Part shown: positions 1-7,891 of the stretch, one piece after another | Position numbering within the stretch: the stretch's first letter is position 1 | Layout: each line of letters opens with the position of its first letter | NCBI GenBank assembly: GCA_017744605.1 | Contig: JAGIAZ010000029.1 | Span: 1-34,641, forward strand | Reading direction: 5' to 3' | Length of the DNA stretch: 34,641 nucleotides | From: Sphingobium sp. | GTDB taxonomy: Bacteria > Pseudomonadota > Alphaproteobacteria > Sphingomonadales > Sphingomonadaceae | Notes under the pieces: model-generated | What the model was told of the DNA's origin: nothing | The model's database searches: none | Seen by the model: the letters and a program-made list of their open reading frames with translations, nothing else | Made by a program: the position numbers and the translations under genes

Positions 1-105
1 TTCCATGGCCTCGATGACGATCGCCTTGTCGATCATCTTCTCGCTGGCCACCGAATTGGCGATGGCGATGAGCTCGGCCTTGTTGGCGGAAATGGCGTTG
101 GCCAT
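1..105 (-). CDS. nusA: Transcription termination/antitermination protein NusA (N-terminal fragment)
   Basis: Only the first 35 codons are inside the window; the gene runs off the left edge. The translation begins MANAISANKAELIAIANSVA and continues with KMIDKAIVIEAME, the usual start of the NusA N-terminal domain, which contacts RNA polymerase. The ATG is at 105-103, and the stop of rimP lies at 109-111, so only three bases separate the two genes. The rimP-nusA order is the conserved head of the rimP-nusA-infB operon. Identification rests on a short piece plus this conserved order. Confidence 0.9.
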   Translation of the reverse strand, partial: MANAISANKAELIAIANSVASEKMIDKAIVIEAME

Positions 106-108
106 GGG

Positions 109-660
109 TCAGTCTTCCGTTTCTGTGGTGACGATGTCGTCCGCGCCCTCTGTCGAGAGCGGGACAGTAGCAGAAATGAGCGCGTCGGTCAGTATGAGCT
201 TGGCGCTGGCGATGTTCGAAAATTCGATTTCGTGACGGCCGCTCCTGGGGTCGTCGAGCAGGACGGTCTCGCCATCGAGGCCGGCGATCATGCCCTTATA
301 TTGCTTGCGGCCGTCGGCGGCCGGTTCGACGAGGCCGATGCGGGCTTCATGGCCGGCCCAGTCGGCATAGTCCTTGAGGCGAGTCAGCGGCCGGTCGATA
401 CCGGGCGACGAAACCTCGAGCCGGTAAGCCGTCTCGATCGGATCCTTGCCCTGCACTTCGAGCTCATCCAGCAGGTCGGAAATGCGACGCGACAACAGGG
501 CGCAATCGTCGATGTTCAGCTGCCGGGTATCCGGCCGCTCGGCCATCACCTGCAGCGTCAGATCATCGCCGCCGCCGAACAGCATGACGCGCACGAGATC
601 GAAGCCGAGAGCACGGGCCTCCGGTTCGATTAAAGCTGTCAATGCGGCGATGTCCGCCAT
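109..660 (-). CDS. rimP: Ribosome maturation factor RimP
   Basis: A 183-residue protein of the RimP family, which assists 30S subunit maturation in the cytoplasm. The N-terminal half has the typical LTALIEPEARALGFDLVRV opening and the segment DDCALLSRRISDLLD. The hallmark VSSPGIDRPL is present near residue 87. The C-terminal part (about 105-160) is the small Sm-like barrel, with KGMIAGLDGETVLLDD and the FSNIASAKLI strand. The acidic tail after residue 165 is a variable extension. It sits directly upstream of nusA, as in most bacteria, and the two are surely cotranscribed. Confidence 0.96.
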   Translation of the reverse strand: MADIAALTALIEPEARALGFDLVRVMLFGGGDDLTLQVMAERPDTRQLNIDDCALLSRRISDLLDELEVQGKDPIETAYRLEVSSPGIDRPLTRLKDYADWAGHEARIGLVEPAADGRKQYKGMIAGLDGETVLLDDPRSGRHEIEFSNIASAKLILTDALISATVPLSTEGADDIVTTETED

Positions 661-1140
661 TCCTGTCCCGATGCAACAAACAATGATGTTCTGCCGCCGG
701 AGCCTCTCGGCGCCGACCCCAACTTCTAGCGATGTCAGGAAAGCAAGCGCGATATAGGTGCGATCGCCGCAGATGGCAAGCGCGATGAGACCTGGGCGAT
801 CGTCACGGTCCGCCCACGCCGGGCATTACCTATTTTTGGATGTTTCCGTATCACACTCGCGCGGTCGTAATGGCCGCAAGGCAGGCCGCGTTAATAATGC
901 AAGCCATTAACAATGCAGCAAAACTCTCTGCGTCGCTTCGCTCTTTTCCTCCAAAGCGGCTGATTTCCTGTCCAAAATTGGGTCAATAATGATGGTTAAG
1001 TCATTTTGACTCTTTCGAGCGGGCGTCCCTAAGGAAGATCGCGGTGGGGGGTCACAGCAATTGATTCATGCGCTTGTCCGGCCACCGATGTTCCGGCGCG
1101 TGCGGGGAGTGCTCGCGCCGATTTTATGTGGGAGTGTGGG
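661..1140. other. Intergenic region between rimP and a PEP-CTERM gene (divergent promoters expected)
   Basis: This 480-base gap separates two divergently transcribed genes, so it must hold both promoters. I see no convincing coding region. Visible details are an imperfect 16-base-period direct repeat (TTAAyAATGCA at 891-901 and 907-917) and a small inverted repeat, AGTCA-TTT-TGACT, near 996-1008. The stretch 890-1020 is clearly more AT-rich than the flanking genes. I found no sigma-54 type -24/-12 element here, although such promoters are known for PEP-CTERM genes elsewhere. Confidence 0.5.
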
Positions 1141-1875
1141 ATGAAATTGCATAACTATGTGGGGAAGGCTGCGTTGCTCGCAGCTGCCAGCCTTATGGCT
1201 TCGGCGGCTTCGGCCGAAACCTTCAGCTTCGACACGGGCGGCAGCAACTCGTCGAACAGCTATGGCAACGTGCGGACCTTCACGGGCAGCAACGGCACCA
1301 AGGTGAAAATCACCGGCTACAGCCTCAGCGGCAGCACGCTGGCTGCCGGCTATGTCGGCCAATATTCGGGCTATGGCCTGGGCGTCACCGACACGGGCGA
1401 GGACGGCAGCGCGCCGGGTCACACCGTGGACAATAGCGGCCGCTTCGACTTCCTGGTCCTCCAGTTCGACAAGTCGGTCAATGTCTCGCAGCTCGGCTTC
1501 ACCGCCTGGGGCGACACGGACATCACCTGGGCCGTCGGCTCGACCGCCACGCCGTTCAACAGCGCGCTGAACTTCGCGAACTGGACCGCCGTCGACAACG
1601 CGTTCAACGCGTTCCAGGCCTCCAACGGCAACTCGATGAGCAATGGCACCCCGTTCACTCGCGCCATCAGCGGCGGTGCGGCTGTCTCGGGCAACCTGTT
1701 CTTCGTCGCGGCCGCCATGCCGAACCCGGACCAATATGCCGACTATGTCAAGCTCAAGAGCCTGACCGAGACGCCGGCCGTTCCGGAGCCCGCCAGCTGG
1801 GCCATGATGATCGGCGGCCTCGCCGTCGTCGGTTCGGCCATGCGCCGCCGCAAGATGGCCGTCAGCTTCGCCTGA
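1141..1875 (+). CDS. PEP-CTERM sorting domain-containing secreted protein
   Basis: A 244-residue exported protein. It has a Sec signal peptide (positive KLHNYVGK start, hydrophobic core, ASA-type cleavage near residue 25). The mature part is rich in Ser, Gly, Asn and Thr. The C-terminal sorting signal is VPEPASWAMMIGG, then a short hydrophobic stretch and MRRRK. In this family exosortase (EpsH/XrtA) cleaves near the PEP motif and the protein is passed to the envelope or matrix; no exosortase gene is in the window. I chose the ATG at 1141 because GGAG precedes it (1131-1134) and the signal peptide starts cleanly there; an in-frame ATG at 1126 would add five residues. The passenger domain is not recognised. 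A strong terminator follows. Confidence 0.9.
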   Translation: MKLHNYVGKAALLAAASLMASAASAETFSFDTGGSNSSNSYGNVRTFTGSNGTKVKITGYSLSGSTLAAGYVGQYSGYGLGVTDTGEDGSAPGHTVDNSGRFDFLVLQFDKSVNVSQLGFTAWGDTDITWAVGSTATPFNSALNFANWTAVDNAFNAFQASNGNSMSNGTPFTRAISGGAAVSGNLFFVAAAMPNPDQYADYVKLKSLTETPAVPEPASWAMMIGGLAVVGSAMRRRKMAVSFA

Positions 1876-1901
1876 TCGACGTCCACAATCGAGAGATGAC
1901 G

Positions 1902-1929
1902 AAAGGGGGCTTTCGGGCCCCCTTTTTTT
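1902..1929 (+). terminator. Rho-independent terminator after the PEP-CTERM gene
   Basis: The stem AAAGGGGGC (1902-1910) pairs perfectly with GCCCCCTTT (1917-1925) around a 6-base loop, followed by an unbroken T run to 1929. It lies 27 bases past the stop codon at 1875. This argues that the PEP-CTERM gene is monocistronic and that the sugar dehydrogenase downstream has its own promoter. Confidence 0.92.
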
Positions 1930-2033
1930 GGCCCCGACTCCGCACGGCCGCGCCCAAACAGGCGGGAGCCGATTGCGCAGTGGCCATGGGCCCCCTATCG
2001 TCCCCGCGAACCGCGAGACGATGGAGCCCCGCC

Positions 2034-3269
2034 GTGAGAGGATATTTGCCGACGCTGTTGCCTGTTGCCGTGCTCGCCGCCTGCGCAGCCACCCAGTCGA
2101 GTTCCGCCCAGATCAACGCCGGCGACATCGTCCCGACGGCCGACCAGCCGTTCACAGTGACGCAGGTCGCGACGCTCAACTTCCCCTGGCGGATCGCTTT
2201 CCTGCCTGACGGCCGGATGCTGATCACCGAAAAGCCCGGCAAGCTGTGGATCGTCACCCAGACGGGCGAGAAGACCGAGGTCGCCGGCGCTCCGGCGGTC
2301 GAATATCAGGGCCAGAACGGCCTTCTCGGCGTCTATGTCTCGCCGACCTACGACAAGGACCGCGGCATCTATCTCACTTATTCCGAGCCCGGCCCCGGCG
2401 GCTCCGGCCTCGCCCTCGCCCGCGCCACGCTGACGATCGCCAGAGACAGCGCGAAGCTCGACGGGCTCAAGGTGGTCTGGCGCGACCTGCCGCGCGGCAA
2501 GGGCGGCCAGTTCGGCGCGGCCGTCGCCTTCTCGCCCGACAGGAAATATCTGTTCCTGACGGTCGGCGACCGCATGCGCGACACACCGGCGCAGGACCCG
2601 AACACCGCGGTCGGCAAGATCCTGCGCCTGACGCTCGACGGCAAGCCCGCGCCGGGCAATCCGGGCGCCGGCAAGACAGGCACGCCGACCATCCCGCTCA
2701 TCGATCCGCCGCGCGATACCGAAGCCGCCAAGACTGCGCCGGTCGTCTCCACCTACACCGTCAAAGGGCCCAATCTCGCGCCGGCCGAGATCTGGAGCAC
2801 GGGCCATCGCACACCTTATGGCCTGGCGTTCGCGCCGGACGGACGCCTGTGGGAAGTCGAGCACGGGCCGCGCGGCGGCGACGAGCTCAACCTGATCGAG
2901 CCGGGCAAGAACTATGGCTGGCCGCTCGTCTCCTATTCGGTGAACTATAATGGCGTGCCGATCCCGAGCCCGGACACGCGGCCTGACCTGACGAAGCCGG
3001 TGATCTACTGGACGCCCGTCATCGCGCCGGGCAACCTCATCTTCTACACCGGATCGCTCTTCCCCAAATGGAAAGGCTCGGCGCTGATTAGCGGCCTGGG
3101 CAGCCAGAGCCTCAATCGCATCACCTTCGACGGCAAGGGCAGCGCGGCGCCGGCCGAGCGCTGGTCGATCGGCTTCCGCGCACGCGACGTGGCCCAGGCT
3201 CCCGACGGCGCCATCTGGATGATCGCCGACGCCGGCAATGGCGGCCTCTACCGCCTCGCGCCGAAATAA
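2034..3269 (+). CDS. PQQ-dependent sugar (sorbosone/glucose-type) dehydrogenase, lipoprotein
   Basis: A 411-residue beta-propeller protein of the soluble glucose/sorbosone dehydrogenase family (PF07995), which oxidises sugars or related alcohols with PQQ. Family signatures are FPWRIAFLPDGRMLITEKPG near the start, GLLGVYVSPTYDKDRGIYLTY, the TGHRTPYGLAFAPDGRLWEVEHGPRGGDELN block, and the closing GAIWMIADAGNGGLYRLAP. An open frame extends to 1896 but would start inside the preceding terminator. GTG at 2034 is preceded by GGAG seven bases away and gives a clean lipoprotein signal (MRGYLPTLLPVAVLAAC, lipobox Cys17), so I prefer it. A GST gene follows after 20 bases, probably cotranscribed. The true substrate cannot be told from sequence. 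Confidence 0.88.
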   Translation: MRGYLPTLLPVAVLAACAATQSSSAQINAGDIVPTADQPFTVTQVATLNFPWRIAFLPDGRMLITEKPGKLWIVTQTGEKTEVAGAPAVEYQGQNGLLGVYVSPTYDKDRGIYLTYSEPGPGGSGLALARATLTIARDSAKLDGLKVVWRDLPRGKGGQFGAAVAFSPDRKYLFLTVGDRMRDTPAQDPNTAVGKILRLTLDGKPAPGNPGAGKTGTPTIPLIDPPRDTEAAKTAPVVSTYTVKGPNLAPAEIWSTGHRTPYGLAFAPDGRLWEVEHGPRGGDELNLIEPGKNYGWPLVSYSVNYNGVPIPSPDTRPDLTKPVIYWTPVIAPGNLIFYTGSLFPKWKGSALISGLGSQSLNRITFDGKGSAAPAERWSIGFRARDVAQAPDGAIWMIADAGNGGLYRLAPK

Positions 3270-3289
3270 GACCGGAAGGAGCACGCCGC

Positions 3290-4270
3290 ATGTCGGGTCT
3301 GGTCAAGGGCAAGTGGGTCGAAACGATGCCCGCCGCCGAGGAAATCAAGGACGGCACCTTCGTCCGGATGGACAGCGTCTTCCGCGACCGGATCTCGTCC
3401 GATCCAGGCGCCGACTTCCCGGCCGAGGCGGGACGCTATCATCTCTGGGTGGCCTATGGTTGCCCATGGGCTTCCCGCACTTTGGCCTTCCGCGTGCTCA
3501 AGGGGCTGGAGGACGTCATTTCCTTCTCGCCGGCGACAAGCGCGTTCATGTCGCAGGGCTGGATGTTCGCCGAAGGCCCCGACGGGCCCGAGCCGGACGG
3601 CTATCCGCTCTGGCGCCTCTATGCGACCGCCGACCCCGGGCATAGCGGCAAGGCGACCGTGCCCGTGCTCTGGGACAAGAAGACGCGGCGGATCGTCAAC
3701 AACGAGTCCTCCGAGATCATCCGCATCCTCAACACCGCTTTCGACCACATCACCGGCAATCGGCTCGATCTCTATCCCGAACCGCTGCGCGCGGAGATCG
3801 ACCGCTGGAACGCGCTCATCTATCCGAACGTCAACAATGGCGTCTATCGCTCCGGCTTTGCGACGACCCAACATGCCTATGAAGAGGCCGTGACGGCCCT
3901 GTTCGCGACGCTCGACACGATCGACGCGCATCTCGGCGCCAACCGCTATCTGACCGGCGAGCACCTGACCGAAGCCGACTGGCGCCTGTTCACGACACTC
4001 GTCCGGTTCGACATCGCTTATTATGGCGCATTCAACTGCAACCTGCGGCGGATCGCGGACTATCCCAACCTGTCAGGCTATCTGCGCGAACTCTATCAAT
4101 GGCCCGGCATCGCCTCGACCGTGAAGCTCGATGAGATCAAGCGCGGCTATTACAGCCTCAAAAATGTGACGCTGCACGGCATCGTGCCGGTCGGCCCGCA
4201 GGTCGACCTCAACGCGCCCCATGGCCGCGACCATTTGCCGGGCCGCGGCATCTGGCGGCGCGAGATCTAA
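3290..4270 (+). CDS. Glutathione S-transferase, glutathionyl-hydroquinone reductase type (Xi class)
   Basis: A 326-residue cytoplasmic enzyme of the YqjG/PcpF/ECM4 family, which uses glutathione to reduce glutathionyl-hydroquinones. The thioredoxin-fold half carries the catalytic motif YGCPWASR (Cys58). The cis-Pro segment ATVPVLWDKK and the glutathione-contact NNESSEIIRIL follow. The helical domain has the family blocks PNVNNGVYRSGFA and LTEADWRLFTTLVRFD. Length matches the family (about 320-330). GGAAGGAG precedes the ATG. It lies 20 bases after the sugar dehydrogenase; the pairing may be only an operon convenience. The family works in detoxification of quinones and chlorinated aromatics in sphingomonads (PcpF), but a housekeeping role is equally likely here. 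Confidence 0.93.
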   Translation: MSGLVKGKWVETMPAAEEIKDGTFVRMDSVFRDRISSDPGADFPAEAGRYHLWVAYGCPWASRTLAFRVLKGLEDVISFSPATSAFMSQGWMFAEGPDGPEPDGYPLWRLYATADPGHSGKATVPVLWDKKTRRIVNNESSEIIRILNTAFDHITGNRLDLYPEPLRAEIDRWNALIYPNVNNGVYRSGFATTQHAYEEAVTALFATLDTIDAHLGANRYLTGEHLTEADWRLFTTLVRFDIAYYGAFNCNLRRIADYPNLSGYLRELYQWPGIASTVKLDEIKRGYYSLKNVTLHGIVPVGPQVDLNAPHGRDHLPGRGIWRREI

Positions 4271-4585
4271 AGGCTGATCCATCGGCGTTGAACCGCTCGT
4301 CATTGCGAGCCCGGCTTCAGGCGGGCGAAGCAATTCGGCGATCATACCCTTAAGACAAGGAATAGGCCGTTCCCCGGCGCAGGCCGGGGTCCAGACCGAA
4401 CGGAGACGTGCGTCCAAAAGCTGGCATTCGACGCTTCGCGTCGAGACTGGGCCCCGGCCTGCGCCGGGGAACAGCGACCTGCTCGAACGGGATAATCACC
4501 AAGTAATCCAGGGGCGGGCAGGATCGGCCTGGATTGCCGCCTCGCCATGACGCTTCAGCGCTGCTGGATCTGAGTCTGGCAGCGA
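4271..4585. other. Intergenic region between converging genes, filled by palindromic repeats
   Basis: There is no gene in this 315-base gap between the GST gene and the oppositely oriented acyltransferase gene. It is largely made of repeat sequence: a CGTCATTGCGAGC...GCGAAGCAAT segment (4299-4336), a long inverted repeat (4369-4472) and a closing CCTGGATTGCCGCCTCGCCATGACG segment (4529-4553). This layout is typical of repetitive extragenic palindromic elements between convergent genes. Confidence 0.6.
4353..4472. repeat. Composite palindromic repeat, copy 1 (REP/MITE-like)
   Basis: The arms 4369-4389 and 4452-4472 are perfect 21-base reverse complements separated by 62 bases. Each arm is itself a hairpin (CCCCGGC-GCAG-GCCGGGG in the left arm). 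Between them lies a third hairpin, TCGACGC-TTC-GCGTCGA (4428-4444). The leading sequence AGACAAGGAATAGGCCGTTC and the arms recur with few changes at 15664-15770, so this is a family rather than an isolated hairpin. No transposase is nearby. Confidence 0.8.
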
Positions 4586-5374
4586 TCAGTTCCGTATTGC
4601 CGGCGCTGGACCGGATGCCGGCGGCGCGAACAGTGCATCCGAGAGGCGACTGCGCACGTCGCGCTCGTCGCGGCGGCTCAGGAACAGCGGATAAAGCGAC
4701 CGGCTATTCGCGGCGTTGCTTCCCGCCTGCTCGCTGATCAGCCCGGCAATGTCCGATACCTCGAGCCACATGAGCTGCGACGGAGCCTGCACGCACTCAT
4801 TCGTCTTGATCGCGCCGACCGGCTGGAAGCCCAGCATGGCCTCATAGAAGCGACGGTGGCGGGGGTTCACCTCGATGAAGAGATGGGTGCAGCGGTGATG
4901 CCGCGTGCCGTAGATGAATACGATATGGAACAGCGAGGCGAGCAGCTTGCGCGAGGGAATGTCCGCGTCGAAGGCGAATTTGGTCAGTTCGCAAAGGCTG
5001 GCACCGGGAATGCGGCGGAAGATATTGAGTTCGTCGCGGAAAATGGCGTCCGCCGCGAGCCCGTCACCCATGTCGACCGCGAGCGTGATGGTGCCCACGG
5101 CCGCCTTGTCCAGGCTCGCGAGAAAGGTCGAATGGCCATCGCCCTGCGGGATGACATGGTCGTGGCCATAGCCTCGCCAGTCGTACATGCGGTTGACGAG
5201 CCCGCATGCCTCGTCGCGATCGGCCTCCGACCGGGCCAGCTTCACTTCGAGGAGATTGTTTTCGCCGATCCGCCCCGGCGCTTCGAAACGCTTCGACAGG
5301 ATCGTATCGCGGCAGGCGTAGGGAACCGCGAAAGGGTCCAGCCCGAAATCCGCTCGAATAGACATATGCAGCAT
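4586..5374 (-). CDS. FeeM-like N-acyltransferase (GNAT fold; putative N-acyl amino acid synthase)
   Basis: A 262-residue protein resembling FeeM-type long-chain N-acyl amino acid synthases and the related autoinducer-synthase-like acyltransferases found in exosortase/PEP-CTERM bacteria. Recognisable segments are the N-terminal YACRDTILSKRFEAP, the VKLARSEADRDEACGLVNRMY beta-alpha start, the central GTITLAVDMGDGLAADAIF strand-loop, ELTKFAFD, and the late VNPRHRRFYEAMLGFQPVG block. Family enzymes move an acyl chain from acyl-ACP to an amino acid; this is family knowledge and the substrate here is inferred. The ATG at 5374 has GAGG nine bases upstream; another in-frame ATG at 5416 has no good ribosome site. 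Two PEP-CTERM genes lie within 4 kb. Confidence 0.72.
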   Translation of the reverse strand: MLHMSIRADFGLDPFAVPYACRDTILSKRFEAPGRIGENNLLEVKLARSEADRDEACGLVNRMYDWRGYGHDHVIPQGDGHSTFLASLDKAAVGTITLAVDMGDGLAADAIFRDELNIFRRIPGASLCELTKFAFDADIPSRKLLASLFHIVFIYGTRHHRCTHLFIEVNPRHRRFYEAMLGFQPVGAIKTNECVQAPSQLMWLEVSDIAGLISEQAGSNAANSRSLYPLFLSRRDERDVRSRLSDALFAPPASGPAPAIRN

Positions 5375-5853
5375 GAAGCGACCCTCGATGCAGAGTCGGT
5401 CAGGACCAATCGCCATTCAGAAGATGGCGATCGGTCCCAGGCGCGCGACATCGTCCGGCAGAAACGCAGGCTCTGCAGGCTGGTCATCCAGGCGAAGGGA
5501 AACGCGCCCCCGATCTTGTAAAGAACCAGACAAAGTCCGACGGTCCGATCCCTCGAACCGCTAGACCCCGCAGGCCGGAACGCCGCGCAGAGACTTCTCC
5601 GATCCCTTGCGAACGAGCCCCCAACCCGCGCTGTCAGCGCCTATTAGGGCCGGAGAATCTAAACTTTCCATTCACTCTGCGCGCGGTCACGACAAGTTGT
5701 GTTGGGATTTAGACCAATGTCGGTCCCCGCGGCATTCACATTGGCCATGCGTCTACGAATGCACAAAAAAAGGCGCCGCGATCGGCGCCTTTTTCTCTCC
5801 GGATCGCGGGAAAACGAGCCGCAGACAGATACTGCGGCTCGTCATTCCAGGGA
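5375..5853. other. Intergenic region upstream of the FeeM-like gene
   Basis: No coding region is supported. It holds the promoter side of the FeeM-like gene and the 3' end of the second PEP-CTERM transcript, including its terminator at 5765-5796. A perfect odd-centred palindrome GCGCTG-T-CAGCGC sits at 5628-5640, about 255 bases upstream of the acyltransferase start. It could be an operator but is short enough to be chance. Confidence 0.45.
5765..5796 (-). terminator. Rho-independent terminator of the FxDxF PEP-CTERM gene (bidirectional)
   Basis: The stem AAAAAGGCGCC (5767-5777) pairs with GGCGCCTTTTT (5784-5794) around GCGATC. T runs follow the stem on both strands. On the minus strand it lies about 60 bases past the stop codon at 5854, the right place to end that transcript. 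No plus-strand gene ends nearby. Confidence 0.88.
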
Positions 5854-6393
5854 TCAGGAAAATGCGACACTCGTCGAGCGCCGGCGGAAGGCCATGCCCA
5901 CCGCGCCGAAGCCGATGATCATCATCGCCCAGACCGACGGCTCGGGAACAGGCAGGGCCGCAAAGGTCGCGGTGCCCGAATAGACGCCCGAACCGTTGGT
6001 GGAGCCGACCACGCGGATCGTATTCAGCACGCCGAACTTGATCGGGATGTTGCCGATCGTCGCCGACTGGCCCGACGCGGTGGTCGTGAGCGCATAGGAG
6101 ATACCATTCACGAACAGGCTCGAGATCGTCAGCTTGTTCTCCGAGCCGCTCGAGAAGCTGGTGGAGATCGAACCGCTGCCGACACCGTTCTGGGGAATGG
6201 TGAAGGTGAAGCTGTCGTCGAAGCTCGTCGAGGTCTGGAACCCGTTGAAGAAGCTCGCGGTGATCGACGGGGTGAATGGCGTTCCGCTCGTGATGAAGAA
6301 GTTGCTACTCCCGATCGGGAAGGTCGCCGCTCCGGCCATTGCCGGCGCCGCCAGGGCAAAAGCTGCCATGGCACCCAAAACATATTTGTTCAT
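5854..6393 (-). CDS. FxDxF family PEP-CTERM protein
   Basis: A 179-residue exported protein. It has a signal peptide (MNKYVLGAMAAFALAAPAMA, cleavage near residue 20-23), a beta-rich mature region and the sorting tail VPEPSVWAMMIIGFGAVG followed by FRRRS. The segment TSFDDSFTFTIP is the FxDxF signature of a recognised PEP-CTERM subfamily. The chosen ATG (6393-6391) has GGAG seven bases upstream; an open frame continues 13 codons further but lacks a signal-like start. Function is unknown; it is presumably processed by an exosortase encoded elsewhere. It is transcribed on its own and ends at a strong hairpin. Confidence 0.9.
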   Translation of the reverse strand: MNKYVLGAMAAFALAAPAMAGAATFPIGSSNFFITSGTPFTPSITASFFNGFQTSTSFDDSFTFTIPQNGVGSGSISTSFSSGSENKLTISSLFVNGISYALTTTASGQSATIGNIPIKFGVLNTIRVVGSTNGSGVYSGTATFAALPVPEPSVWAMMIIGFGAVGMAFRRRSTSVAFS

Positions 6394-6852
6394 ACATAGT
6401 CTCCCTCGGCCGCTCAAAGGCCAGCCATACACACCATGCTCATCCCCCTTCCCTTACCCCGAACGACAGGACGAAGTTCCCGGCGACAAGTTCCCGCATC
6501 GCCGCAATTTTTTACCTTTCCCGATTTGGGACGAATGTTAAAAAGGAACATATCTCGCCAGATCTGGCTGCATTCCGAATGAAAAACGCGGTTCCCGCAT
6601 TGCGGAAATAAATCTCGATTTGCATCCTCATTCACGAGGAATGAGAAGTTTGTGTTCATCAGTGCACATTTGACTTGCGCGACAGGAACCACGACACGGA
6701 GCAGCCCGCATGATCGGGAACCCGGACATGGATCGCGCCGGAACCCGCCAAAGCGGATTTGGGTGAGCATCTATTGAGACTTCGTTGTTCCTCTAACTGG
6801 CCTTATGGGTCGGAATCACGGTCGCCAGAAGATATTGCATGCCGTGGCAGAG
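6394..6852. other. Intergenic region upstream of the FxDxF PEP-CTERM gene
   Basis: A 459-base gap with noticeably lower GC than its neighbours. The only long open frame (minus strand, 6414-6770) has no credible start site or domain and reads through the promoter region, so I reject it. The element CATTGCGGAAAT (6598-6609) resembles one half of the palindrome upstream of pspC (17861-17892), but an 11-base match is expected by chance in a window this size. No -24/-12 promoter was found. Confidence 0.4.
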
Positions 6853-7464
6853 TTAGGGCCGTTCCGGTGGCGCCTTGACGATCTTGACCATGCTACGATC
6901 GATTACAGGCACGAAAGCGCCACTATCCGATGCTTTCACCTCGGTTCCGATGACTTCGAGCAAGATGATGTCTGGATGGCTTGGGTCGTTTACCTCGGCG
7001 TCAATGACTTTGAACTTCGTGCCGGCAGGAAGCATGAGGCATCTTGGGCCGTTACCGTCCTGATCTTCAAAATAGGCTTGAGTTTTTGTCTGCCTGCCCG
7101 TGACTCCCAAGATAAGGGCTTGTTGGAGGTCCTCCCGGTTGATGCAGGCCACCTCGCCCTTTGGAAACTCCACGATGCTTTCCGGTCTGATCCAAGGCTT
7201 CACAGTGGCCTCAGTGACGGCTTCGTTGTGATTTTGTTGAGCGGCTTCGTTAGTCGCCGCCGGTTTGGACGGGGCGGAAGTTGGACCGACCATCCATCCG
7301 ATGACCGCGAAAAGGCCAGCCAGGAAAAGTCCGCCGGCCGCGAGCTCGCCACGCTTGGCAACATCGCCCGCCTTTTTGTTTTTGAACCACTTTGGGTTTA
7401 TCAGTGCGGCGGCAACGACGATTAGCATCGCAAATGCAAGGGCATTTAGAATCGCGGACAGCAT
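6853..7464 (-). CDS. Hypothetical membrane protein with a soluble C-terminal domain
   Basis: A 203-residue protein of no family I recognise. It has two membrane segments (about residues 5-22 and 44-60) joined by a basic loop (WFKNKKAGDVAKRGE). A Ser/Pro/Ala/Asn-rich linker follows, then a soluble domain of about 110 residues with CINREDLQQALILGV, a second Cys in GPRCLMLPAGTKF and beta-strand-like FKVIDAEV. The two Cys might pair if the domain is periplasmic. AGGGGG just upstream of ATG 7464 supports this start over a GTG five codons earlier. Base composition is much less GC-rich than the neighbours, and the gene sits on the 3' side of tRNA-Gln, which hints at acquisition by transfer. Confidence 0.72.
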   Translation of the reverse strand: MLSAILNALAFAMLIVVAAALINPKWFKNKKAGDVAKRGELAAGGLFLAGLFAVIGWMVGPTSAPSKPAATNEAAQQNHNEAVTEATVKPWIRPESIVEFPKGEVACINREDLQQALILGVTGRQTKTQAYFEDQDGNGPRCLMLPAGTKFKVIDAEVNDPSHPDIILLEVIGTEVKASDSGAFVPVIDRSMVKIVKAPPERP

Positions 7465-7694
7465 TGTTCCCCCTGTCACAGCTTTTGAATAGCTAAACAG
7501 CAGCCAGACTAAGCATTCAAGGCAAAGGCGGTAAACTCAATTCGGCAAATCATTGTCACCGACGCCGAACATGCGAAGAATCTCATTGTTCGGCTCATGC
7601 TCGGACTCCGGCCTCGTCTCACGGATTCAATTTGTCAGGGCGTTTCGCGCCTTAAACCCGAGCATGGTGCAATAGCGCCACCATACCGATGAAC

Positions 7695-7769
7695 TGGCTG
7701 GGGCGGGAGGATTCGAACCTCCGCATGGCGGTACCAAAAACCGCTGCCTTACCGCTTGGCTACGCCCCA
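7695..7769 (-). tRNA. trnQ: tRNA-Gln (UUG)
   Basis: A complete cloverleaf reads on the minus strand from 7769 to 7695. The acceptor stem TGGGGCG pairs with CGCCCCA. The anticodon stem GCGGT/ACCGC encloses the loop TTTTGGT, giving anticodon TTG at 7737-7735. The T arm is GGAGG-TTCGAAT-CCTCC. The discriminator G and the 3' CCA (7697-7695) are encoded. At 75 bases with a short variable loop it matches bacterial tRNA-Gln. Confidence 0.97.
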
Positions 7770-7891
7770 GCACGAGTTTCGCGGCGCGCCGCGAGAGGGC
7801 GCTATATAACGGCCCTTCCGTGAAAGCCAAGCCGTTCGCCTGCCCTGGCGAAAGCGTTTCAGCTTTACGCAAACAAGGCCTAGAAAGCCGC

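Noticed and set aside
4353..4472. A CRISPR array or insertion sequence at the palindromic repeats
   Set aside because: Copies are single and 11 kb apart, without regular spacers, cas genes or a transposase.
5698..5709. The word TGTTGGGATTT shared with 17827-17837, considered as a common promoter element
   Set aside because: Eleven-base matches between two places are expected many times in a window this long.
6414..6770. A 118-codon minus-strand frame upstream of the FxDxF PEP-CTERM gene
   Set aside because: It runs through the expected promoter and leader and has Cys/Arg-rich, unpatterned sequence.
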